Shown piece after piece: positions 55,001-64,000 of a stretch of DNA of 64,000 bases. The DNA is taken from assembly GCF_016906535.1 (NCBI RefSeq), contig NC_057370.1:620001-684000 (forward strand), read 5' to 3'. Both the position numbers and the translations under genes were made by a program. The DNA comes from Rhizoctonia solani. Its lineage: Eukaryota > Basidiomycota > Agaricomycetes > Cantharellales > Ceratobasidiaceae. The first letter of the stretch is position 1, and each line of letters begins with the position of its first letter. The notes under the pieces are model-generated. The model did no database searches. It worked only from the letters and a program-made list of their open reading frames with translations, and had not been told where the DNA came from.

Positions 55001-56569
55001 CACTGAGCAGCAAAAGTATTGCAGGTCAGGAGAGGTCAAAAGTTTATCTCCATTGCTGAGCATCCAATTAGTGAATCCCATCCAAATTTTACTGACAGAT
55101 GTAGCCATTGTAACACTATGCTGTAGCACAAAATCTTACAAATCCATCATGAACTAAGCTCACAACCCCACTTTTGCTATAATGCAACCTGCAAAACTTT
55201 TGCTGATTGTGTTGAGCATCTTCAAAATCTGCACATAACTGATTATGCAGTTCAGTATAAGTTCTGGTTTTTTTCACACACATTCTGAGTTATATGGCCT
55301 ATTGCTGGACAGAGTATTGGCTTGTTTCACTCATTAGGGACTGTGTAACAGAACTGTCTTCTTAGGGCCAGTAAAAGAGACTCAAAATTGCAGTTACATT
55401 GAACTCAAGGCACTGTGTGGGCTGGAATTGCTATGGGGTATCTCAGGTGACTGCTGGTACCTAGTGAGGCTGTCTCCAAGACCATCCCATACCTGGGACT
55501 GGCAATATGAGGGATTGCAGTGGGTTAGGCTGTATGAGCTGAAAATGGAAATGCCACTCATAAGCTGGAATCCAAGCCAAATGACATAGAACTTCCAGCA
55601 GTAGTAGACACAGGTCAAGGGTATGCTGAGATCAATTATCTATGGCAGCAGTGATGTGTACACAAAGATAGCATGCAGTATACACAGAGATTGCAGCCAA
55701 TGGGTGGGGTCTCAAATTGAACATGTTCTAACTCTGTGATTGTCAATTGGAAGAGGTTGAAACTCATACAGTAGAAGGTGTCTCTAAGACAGACCTTATG
55801 ATGGAAAATTGGTTGTTTCCTGATTGACAATCACAGAGTTAGAACGTGTTCAATTTGAGACCCAACCCATTGGCTGCAATCTCTGTGTATACTGCATGCT
55901 ATCTTTGTGAACACATCATTGCTGCCCTGGATCATTCATCTCAGCATACCCTTGACTTGTGTCTACTACTGCTAGAAGTTCTGTGTCATTTGGCTTGGAT
56001 TCCAGCTTATGAGTGGCATTTCCATTTTCAGCTCATACAGCCTAACCCACTGCAATCCCTCATATTGCCAGTCCCAGGTATGGGATGGTCTTGGAGACAG
56101 CCTCACTAGGTACCAGCAGTCACCTGAGATACCCCATAGCAATTCCAACCCACACAGTGCCTTGAGCTCAATGTAACTGCAATTTTGAGTCTCTTTTACT
56201 CACCCTGAGAAGACAGTTCTGTTACATAGTCCCTAATGGGTGAAACAAGCCAATACTCTGTCCAGCAGTGGCCCATATGACTGAGGATGTGTGTGCAAAA
56301 AACCAGAACTTGTACTGAACTGCATAATCAGTTATGTGCAGATTTTGAAGATGCTCAACACAATCAGCAAAAGTTTTGCAGGTTGCATTATAGCAAAAGT
56401 GGGGTTGTGAGCTTAGTTCATGATGGATTTGTAAGATTTTGTGCTAAAGCATAGTGTTACAATGGCCACATGTGTCAGTAAAATCTGGATGGGATACAAT
56501 GATTAGAAGCTCAGCAATGGAGATAAACTTTTGACCTCTCCTGACCTGCAATACCTTTGCTGCTCAGTG
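55001..56569. mobile_element. Giant palindromic (foldback) element, copy 3
   Basis: 1,569 bp, exactly the length of copy 2; TA at 54999-55000 and 56570-56571. Left end CACTGAGCAGCAAAAGTATT, right end reversed with one mismatch. Centre at about 55785, with the spacer in the same orientation as copy 2 and opposite to copy 1. Both arms share variants not in the others: GAGACTC, AATTGCTATGGGG and GAGGC(T)GTCTCCAAGACCATCCC. Left flank is old C coding sequence, right flank an LTR E. Confidence 0.88.
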
Positions 56570-56571
56570 TA

Positions 56572-58002
56572 GTATTAAGAACCAGAATATATGCACCAAA
56601 TATATGCACAATATAGGTTAGGTTTATCAGGAATAAACAACTCCTAACAAATAGTCTAGCAACTATGAAGTGCAGGTGGTTGGTTATGTATAGTACCTTA
56701 GACTAATGTTACTTAAGCCTAAGTGACTAAGGGTATGTATACTTAAGGTCTCTGGGATAGTACCTTAGGTAAGAGGGTTACCTGACTAATGTACAGGATT
56801 TATAGGATTTGACTAATAAGTATAGGACTTATAGATGGTTAAGTAAGACTCAAGACTTATGGGGTTTACCTAAAATATATCTAGGATTTAAGAGATATTG
56901 TAGATAAAGCTATCTACAATATGGGGGGTATGGTGGATTGAAACACTATCACTCAATCACAACAATCCTTACAGCATTGTTGCACTATACTCAATGTTGA
57001 TCTCAACAACTGTGACAGTCAAGGGGCACAGGGTTGCAGTAAGTACACTAATAGGCTGCCCTGTGTCTGTTGGGAGTGGCCTATGGTCTTAGTGCACCAA
57101 ATAACCTCCTATGCTATTTACAGTGAGTCAATCACTAGAATAAATGCACAGATAAGCTGTTAAAGGCTTGTTTGTATATGTCAATATATAAGAGTAAAAG
57201 TAGGATGCATTAGAAGTGTCTTCACAGGATCCTTTTATACCCTGAGAAGGCGCACAAACAAGTACATACATGATTGATACCAAGAGGGGGTACAGGGGTA
57301 CATGTGGCAACTGAAACACTTGATGGAGCCAATACTTTGGTACATAGTAAACAAATAACAGATCCTAATATTTGCCCCAAGGCAGTATTTACCTGTGTGG
57401 GTCCTTGGATGTCCCAAGGATAAGTGTTTCATCCTTGGAGTAAACAGTCCCAAATGTATGATACTGCTGCATTGGGTACTTACAGTAAATGGGGCATAAC
57501 TCTGCCAAATGTTGTCCGTTTTGGGAGTTTGAACCAGCGTTCTGGAGCGCACAAACAGGCGCACCTAAGCGCAAGCGGTTTGGCAGTGTGAAACGCCCAG
57601 GTGATGAAGAAAAGGCGCATTTAGTGCATCAGCACTTAAGCGCTGATTAAGTGCCAGAGCACTTGCCTATGCAACAGGGGGGACCCTGAATATTTCTGTG
57701 TGTAGCCACAAGATAGAATCTTGAATGATAAATACTACAAACAGGAGAAATATTACTTTTTACTGTTTATCTACTCTGCTGAATTTATATGTATTTAAAT
57801 GAGCAAGAAAACAGCATATATGCAAAAGATATTGCATATTGAGGGTATTACTGAGGCTTAGAGGTTTTGCAAAGGTTGCAACTGGATAGAGGGATCTTGA
57901 AAACCCTAGTTTGCATCTTTATCTCATTTTCTTTACTGGAGTATTTTTTGTGTAACTAATAAAATAAGTACAGATTATAGAAGAAATGTCATATCCATAA
58001 CA
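56572..58002 (+). repeat. Family E LTR, 5' truncated
   Basis: Follows LTR E from TATTAAGAACCAGAATATATG (equivalent to about 12837) to CATATCCATAACA at 58002. The first 75 bp are missing at the palindrome junction. It confirms the E LTR length and its true CA end, and shows the uninterrupted target of element A: GATAAGCTGTTAAAGGC near 57150. Confidence 0.85.
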
Positions 58003-61000
58003 ATAGCAGCCTTGATTGCATCAAATGCAGCCTTCTGTTCTTCTAGCCAGATCCATGATTGCTCCTTTTGACTAAGGTTGTTCAGGGGGTGTGCTAAGCA
58101 AGAAATGTTGGTGACAAAGCAAAATGTCATATGCCACTGTAAGGTGGGTACACACTAATGAATGGGCACTTAAGGCTGTACTAAACACTGCAATCTTCTA
58201 TACTAAGGCTATGCTACTATGACGCTTAGGGCGTCCTACAGCTAACTACTGAGGACAAGGGGGCCTTAGGCCTGGGAGGTGCGATGAGTAAGTAAGTGGG
58301 GATGGTGTTACTACTGATACTCCAGCCAGCTACTTAGCTGGACTTCTGGGAACCTATCTAAGATGAGAAACAAGGTAAAATTGACTTGGAGTCTCCAAGC
58401 AATTTCCCTCCTGTATATATAAACAAAGAGCTATCTACAAAGTGGTCTGTGCATGTGGGAAAAAAGAAGTGCATGTGGGAAAAGAAGCGTGCTGCAGACT
58501 GCGCAGAAGCGTGGATTTCTCCTAAGCGCCCTTGGCACGGCATCTTGGCGCGGCATTTTCGTATAATAAGCGCCGAGATCACGTGACTGAATAACAGAAG
58601 ATATAAGGTTTGTAAAAAATAGTAAAAATAAGAGAAGATTTGTCCAAATTCAATGGTATTGTTCATCAGGGTGTAACACAACAGTAAAAGTTTGCAAAGC
58701 CCAGGAAGGATTGCACCTGTTTCATATTTTGGGGTTTGGGCCAGTCCATGATTGCTTGCACCTTGTCTTTCTCCATGGAGATGCCATCACAAGTAACCAC
58801 AAGACCAATGTAGGTGACTTTTGTGACAAAGAAGTAGCATTAGGCAGGGTTGCAGAAAAGATTGTGCTTCAGCAAGCAAAATAAGACCTCCTTGACATGT
58901 GCCACATGCTTTTCTGTTGAATTTGAGAAGATCAGGATGTCATCCAAGTACACAACCATAGAGATATCAAGCAAATCACAGAATATGTTGTTCATGAAGC
59001 GCATAAACACAGCTGGGGCATTGCTAAGGCCAAATTGCATGACTGTGGGAGCAAAATGACCAAGGGCAGTGCAAAATGCGGCCTTCCATTCATCTCCTTC
59101 CTTGATTCTGATGTTATGATATCCGTTCCTTAAATCCAGCTTTGTGAAGATCTTAGCATGGTGCAGCTTCTCAATTTTGTCCTGTCTTGGCAGTGCATAT
59201 CTGTCCTTGATTGTGATGGCATTTAGCCAGCAATAATCCAACACTAAGCAAAGCCTGCCATCAGCTCTTTTCACAAACATCACTGGAGCTCCTGCCAGTG
59301 AGGTGGTTGGCACAATCTTTCCAGCTGAAAGTTCTGGGTCAGTATGTTCCTTGAGTGCTTCTCTTTGTACAGGGGTCATAGAATAGATAGGGCCATAGGG
59401 AGGCTGTTTATCCTCTTCCAGGTCAATAGCAATGTCATATGGGCAATGTTCAGGTAGTGTGGTAAAGAACTCTTCACTGAACACTTTCTGGAACTCCTGG
59501 AATTCAACAGGGAGATTCTGAGGCTCAGGGTTGATGCTGCCACTTTGTGCTTCTGTAGTTAGGCAAAGTGAAACTTTCATGTTAGTCCAATTGATGTCAG
59601 GGTTGGCCAATTTGAGCCATGGGGCTCCAAGGATAAGGTTTCTGTTTCCAAAGGGAAGAGCATAGAAGATGGCAGAAAATTGCCTCTTTTAAGAGCCAAA
59701 GAGTAACCAGGCCTTGAAGCAGATATGGTTGCAGACTTGTTTGCCATTAATGCCAATGACAGAGCATGAGGAGTCCAATTCAATAGGTGGGATGTTGTGA
59801 GAACAGGCAAATTGGGGATCAATGAAGTTAGCAGAAGAACCAGAATCAATTAGGGCTGTCTGAGCATCTGTGATTCCCTCTATATCTATAGTGAGTAGTG
59901 GTGATTTATTGGCTTGCAGGGCTGCACAAAACAAGGGTTCTATAGACATTTGGGGATATTCAGGAAGCCTGGATACAGGGCAAGACTTCCTCAGACTTTT
60001 CCTGCTGGGGGAAGCAATTCTAGCTCTTCTACTTCTGCAGCCTTTCCTGATCCCAAGCTTAGAGCATTCTGTTGTTTTTAGGTGCCATGCATTCTTGCAG
60101 TCCTCCCATTTGTGAGACTTCTCTCCACACTTGGAGCATTCTCTGGCATTTCTCCTTGCTTCCTGAACCTTCTTGGAGGCAAAATTGCTTGAGTGCCCTT
60201 GAGCAGGGCATTGTGGTGAGCTGCTGCTGCTGTTGCTGTCTTTTCTCAGCTCCTTGCGTGCCTCAAACAGCATGTCATCAATCAAGCAGTTGGGATAAAT
60301 TTGTCCAATGCAGTGATGTTCTTGTGCAGGGTGTACTCAATCAGCTTGCTTCTGACTTCTGTCTTAAGCCCTTGGCAGAAGGAGGCAATTAGGGCAGGGT
60401 CTGACCATTCTATTTTGCTTACTATGATTCTGAACTCTGAGGCATAGTCACTGGCTGATTTCACTTGCTTGAGCTTGTGCACATGTTGTTCTGCAATTTG
60501 TGCAGCTGCTGGATCATTCCAGTTGCATAAGAATGCTGCTTCAAATGTGTCCCAGTATCCCAGGGTTGGCTCATCATCTCCATTTAGCAGCTTCTCTAGG
60601 TAGATTTGACCCCACTTCTTGGGTTGTCCATCCTTTAGGTTCATGAGGACAAAGTAGATGCAACTGCAATCAGAAGAGAAGAAGGGAGCATTGCTGAGGA
60701 AGTAGGTTTTGCAATCCAGGAGATTTGGCTGCAGGGCCCTTCTTGCCATCATACCTCTCAGGAGCAGGGATCTTTGATTTCACTTGGGCTGGGCCAGGAG
60801 TTTGGGATAGTCCCCTGAAGGTGCTCTGAAGTGGGACAGATAAGGCTCTGCCCATGATGGTTGCAATGTTGTGCAATATTCTTGCCTCCTTTTCTTCATT
60901 TGTTTCTCCTGGTTGAGCTGATAGATATCCTTTGCTTAGGGGGTTGCTTATTGCTGCTTGAGATGTACTTGAGGGATCTACAGATGTTGGTCTGATGAAT

Positions 61001-61346
61001 GGCTGCTCTGGGTTGGTGCCAAGGTATTCCTGGGTGTGTGGGATTGCCCATGAGGTGTTTGGGACCATTCTAGGTGGTACTGGTGACTCCAATTTAATCC
61101 TTTGTTTCCGTGGAGCGCTGGGGGCTGAGATCTGCTGCTGGCATTGTTGCCTATATGATATCTGTGCAGGTGATTGAGTTTTATAGCATCTTCTTGCTGC
61201 CAGAGCATTTCTGGGCGGAGTTTGACCCTTGTGCAACTTGTAGGTGCGTCAGAAGGTCTTTCTAGTGTGGCTGGAGTGATAAGAGGGGATGCCTGCCTTG
61301 ATGCAAGTGAGGCCATTGACAATTTGCGTGATCTGGCGTCTGCCAT
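58003..61346 (-). pseudogene. Family F gypsy gag-pol, antisense
   Basis: Minus strand from 61346: MADARSRKLSMASLASRQAS, SPVPPRMVPNTSWAIPHTQE, QVKSKIPAPERYDGKKGPA, GDDEPTLGYWDTFEAAFL, a CCHC knuckle CSKCGEKSHKWEDC near 60100, protease TALIDSGSSANFIDP near 59840, RT from FQKVFSEEFFTTLPEHCPYD through VMQFGLSNAPAVFMRFMNN to VVYLDDILIFSN near 58930 (YLDD kept), then FVTKVTYIGLVVTCDGIS. LTR A at 58125-58678 interrupts; the frame resumes CFVTNISCLAHPLNNLSQKE and IWLEEQKAAFDAIKAA to 58003, where LTR E begins. RNase H and integrase are missing. A few frameshifts occur, for example near 60720 and 59690. Its Gag and RT differ from families A-C. Confidence 0.85.
58125..58678 (-). repeat. Family A LTR, antisense in pol F
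   Basis: TGTCATATGCCACTGTAAGG to CATCAGGGTGTAACA, 554 bp. Flanks CAAAA (58120-58124) and CAACA (58679-58683) match at four of five bases. Retains ATCACGTGACTGA and GGCGCTTAT complement. A short duplication GAAGTGCATGTGGGAAAA occurs near 58456-58485. Confidence 0.82.
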
Positions 61347-61567
61347 AGCGTCTGATGCGAACTACACGCAATCTGAGGGGTGTGTTGAAGTAAAAGAGTT
61401 CAGGTCTTTCTGAATTAATGTGAGGGTAGCCTAGTTGGCGGTGTGCAATAATCCAGTGCGCTCTGTAGCAAGGGAAAAGCGAATTATAAGAAGTTAAAGT
61501 GGGAATGAGGACCTGAGTGATGTCCAGGTTGATAGATTGGCTACAGCCAGGAAAGAACAATTCAAAA

Positions 61568-62030
61568 TGTCCCAACCAAGAGTGAAATGATTGCTGTGAG
61601 ATGATGAAACAATTCACACAGATAAGAAAGTGGGAAATTGACAAGGTGAATTGTTCATGGGGTTTCCATGCCGATTCACAGTCTTCTTTTACAACAAGAG
61701 TAGAAAGGCTATAAGTACATGAGAAGACACAGCATCCAGGCCGCACAGCTGACAAGCAAGATAGAGCATATGGCTCAGAAGCTATGCACAGTCCGGGCTG
61801 GTGCGCAACAAGATAAGCAGGATAAAAGCACTTAGAACAGAGTAAGTCTACACTAAGTGCAACAAGGGAGCAGAGAAATGGGAAGAACATAAACAAGGAA
61901 GACAGGAAACATACAAACAGATGAGATAGATACACAGAGGGTGTATAAGAGTTCCCTAGACACATGCACTGAGGGGAAGAAGGAAGCAACAGGCAATACA
62001 TAGCCATGTCAGGAGGTGAGGCTCATGACA
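61568..62030 (-). repeat. LTR F, probably 5' LTR of the antisense F element
   Basis: TGTCCCAACCAAGAGTG to GAGGTGAGGCTCATGACA, 463 bp; on the minus strand it reads TGTCATGAGCC...GGTTGGGACA and lies 220 bp upstream of the F gag start at 61346. The gap 61347-61567 would be the leader. The other LTR of this element is not in the window. Confidence 0.8.
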
Positions 62031-62059
62031 GACAGGGAAAACAAAGAGTGAAGCTAGAG

Positions 62060-62726
62060 TTACCAGAACCTCCAAGAGCAATCACATGAAAGCACTGGAG
62101 AATCACATACACTCTAGAGCACCTCAGCAATGGCCCAGAACAACAAGTTGCATTAACTACACCTATGGGAAAATGTCCAAGCACGCCAGTGCAGCAACCA
62201 TTCACCTGAATGAGTGCTTGGTTCTTTCACAACCAGGAGGGTAGATAAGGCAAAGGAGACTTGGACAATGCACAACCTTGCTGTCATCATGGGCAGAGCC
62301 TTATATGTCCAACTGCGGAACACCTTAAGGAGTCAGTCCCTGATTCCTGGACCCAATCAAGCAAAATCCAAGATCCCTGCTCCTGAGAAGAGTGGTGGCA
62401 AAAGGGCCCCAATGCTACATCCTGGATTGCAAAACATACCTCCTCAACAATGCTTCTTCCTTCACTTCAGATCACAGTTGCATCACTGTTGTTCTCATGC
62501 AACCAAAAAAAAAGACAGCCTTAGAAATTGGGTTGTATCTACCTAAAGAGGCTTCTGAATGGGAAGCCTGAGCTAATTCTAAACTCCTAGAACTCATTTA
62601 AAGCTCCATTCCTTTGCAATTGGAGAAACACTGCTGCACAAATTGCAGAACAATGCCTGTGCAAGCGCAAGCAATCTAGGTCTGCAAGCAACTATGGAAT
62701 GAACTTTAGAATTATTGCTAGCAAAC
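62060..62726 (+). pseudogene. Family F gag fragment, sense
   Basis: Plus strand: ETWTMHNLAVIMGRALYVQL, PGPNQAKSKIPAPEKSGGKR, then shifted TSWIAKHTSSTMLLPSLQIT and APFLCNWRNTAAQIAEQCLC, FRIIASKL to 62726. It is homologous to the antisense gag at 60300-61000 (HNIATIMGRALSVPLQ, VKSKIPAPERYDGKK), but more decayed. It is older than the antisense F element that lies head to head with it. Confidence 0.8.
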
Positions 62727-63651
62727 TGTTATAACCAAGACTAAACAACTACAATAAGACAGTGAGACAATTTGCACAGATGGAGAAGTAGGAAATTGAC
62801 AAGGTGAATTATAATTGGGGTTTCCAAGCCACTTCACAGTCTCCTTCTATAACAAAATGTAAGAGGGCGTAGAAACATAGATGGGAGCGGCATCTAGGCC
62901 ATACAACTAAGAGGGAAGATGGAGCACATGTCTAAGAGGCTTGACAAAGTGACACTGGTCGGTGCACAGCAAGATAAGCAAGATAGAAGCACTTAGAAGG
63001 GACTAAGTCCGGACTAATTGCAAGAAAGTGGAAGAGAAGAAGGGAGATCACAAATGTCACAACCAAGAGTAAAATGACTGCTGTGAGATATTGAGATGAT
63101 TCACACAGATGAGAGAGTGGGAAATCAACAAGGTGAATTGTTCTTGGGGTTTCCAAGGCAATTCACAGTCTTCTTTTATAACAAAAAGTGAAAGGGGGTA
63201 AATACAAGGGAAGGGACGGTGTCCGGGCCGCACAACTTGGAAGCAAGATGGAGCATATGGCTCAGAAGCTCTACACATTGAACCGGGCCGGTGCGCAGCG
63301 AGATGAGCAAGATAGAAGCACTTAGAGCGGAATAAGTCCGGACTAAGTGCAAGAAGGGAACAAGGAAGAGGGAAGAACATAAACATGGAAGAAAGGAACT
63401 ATGCAAACAGATGAGATGGATACAGATGAGTCCCCCAGACAAATACACTGGGGGAGGGAGGAGGTGACAGGCAGCACATAATCATGTCAGGAGGTGAGGC
63501 TCATGACAACAAACCAAGAAGAAAAGAAGCATACAAACAGATGAGGTGGATAAAGATTGGATGTACATGAACTTCCACAGATACATACACTAGGAGGCAA
63601 CAGGGAGCAACAGAGAGTACACAGACATGTCAGGAGGTGAGACTTAAGACA
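62727..63651 (-). repeat. LTR F, split by a second LTR F
   Basis: TGTTATAACCAAGACTAAAC to GAGGTGAGACTTAAGACA; TSD CAAAC at 62722-62726 and 63652-63656, in the F gag. Its middle is interrupted by another LTR F of the same orientation at 63055-63508. Confidence 0.85.
63055..63508 (-). repeat. LTR F inside LTR F
   Basis: TGTCACAACCAAGAGTAAAA to GAGGTGAGGCTCATGACA, 454 bp; TSD ACAAA at 63050-63054 and 63509-63513. It keeps GTGTCCGGGCCGCACAAC with CG sites, so it is younger than the LTR around it. Confidence 0.9.
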
Positions 63652-63656
63652 CAAAC

Positions 63657-63845
63657 TAGGATAGTCAGATGGCGTGCCTGTCTTTGCTTTCTGCCAAGAG
63701 TTAGAAACAGTCAGAAGTAATCTAATTGAGTTCACTCTGCACAAAAACAACAGTTCATTAGATAAACTCATCTCAATTGCTTGTCTAATTGATGATACTC
63801 CATTGGAAACACACAAGGAGTGCAAGAATAGTAACAACAACCCCA
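63657..63845 (+). pseudogene. Family F gag fragment, continuation
   Basis: Plus strand continuation of the gag at 62060-62726: LIEFTLHKNNSSLDKLISIA then CLIDDTPLETHKECKNSNNN, which matches KLIEYTLHKNITALDKFI and CLIDDMLFEARKELRKDSNS on the minus strand near 60240-60330. Ends at an LTR F that starts at 63846. Confidence 0.8.
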
Positions 63846-64000
63846 TGTCATGAACCTTACCTTTTGACATGTTTGTATGCTCATTGTCACTCTCTCCTTC
63901 CCTCTAGTGCATGTATTTGTAGAAGGTCATGTGCATCCCATCGCTATCCATTTCATCTGTTTATATATTTCCTTTCTTCTTTGTTCGTCATCTTCCTACT
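63846..64000 (+). repeat. LTR F start, runs off the window
   Basis: TGTCATGAACCTTACCTTTTG... follows the sense LTR F at 32998 (TGTCATGAGCCTCACC...) to the end of the window. Its right end is not visible. Confidence 0.8.

Noticed and set aside
63487..63870. Minus-strand 127-codon ORF near the right edge
   Set aside because: It is antisense to the family F gag and runs through an LTR end; the plus-strand reading has a recognisable gag sequence.

Overview
The window looks like repeat-rich nuclear DNA of a basidiomycete fungus. The only host genes recognised are at the left end: an actin gene with seven short GT-AG introns, including one of 6-nt exon, and a mitochondrial-type Xaa-Pro aminopeptidase (Icp55/XPNPEP3 type), both on the minus strand. 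The Ty3/gypsy chromoviruses in the rest have a Gag opening (MEPEPS..., CCHC CVKCGQMGH) and a Pol with chromodomain that I associate with Rhizoctonia (Ceratobasidiaceae); that assignment is from memory of the family, not from a search. No rRNA, tRNA gene, CRISPR array or prokaryotic feature was seen.

Layout. 1-5411: host genes, CpG-containing, both carrying indels. 5412-6236: edge of the repeat territory. 6237-26418: one gypsy element (family B) bounded by ATTCC target-site duplications (TSDs), into which an LTR of family E (TSD CTGTC) inserted; into that went a full gypsy element of family A (TSD AGCTG), and into A went a miniature LTR element (TRIM), a solo LTR (TSD TATGG) and a complete hAT transposon (8-bp TSD ATGCGCAC). 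26419-36605: a pile of solo LTRs (families B, D, F, G), TRIM LTRs, a Tc1-like remnant and the first of three giant palindromic elements, most with intact TSDs so the order of insertion can be read. 36606-46390: a Tc1-like element, a PIF/Harbinger element, a MITE, the second palindrome and minus-strand pieces of an old family C gypsy element. 46391-55000: a young family C gypsy element (TSD ACATG; LTRs nearly identical) inserted antisense into the gag of the old C copy. 55001-64000: the third palindrome, an LTR E, a minus-strand gypsy element of family F, and a plus-strand F gag cut by nested F LTRs.

How it works together. Nothing here forms a host pathway; the region is a record of successive insertions. 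The pol genes are dead, and the killing changes fall again and again at former CpG sites (CG to CA or TG): catalytic Asp to Asn in integrase of all three families, Asp to Asn in RNase H, YLDD to YLDN in reverse transcriptase, and CGA to TGA stops. The hAT element is still rich in CpG and so appears recent.

Best candidates for something undescribed: (1) a 1.57-kb near-perfect palindrome with TA duplications in three copies whose two arms share copy-specific variants, including the same 26-nt deletion in both arms of one copy; (2) a TRIM of about 435 bp whose LTR contains a tRNA-like Pol III A box/B box module lacking an anticodon arm; (3) a CACGTGA motif shared by otherwise unrelated LTR families, the TRIM and a Tc1 terminal repeat. 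All coordinates and comparisons were made by eye.
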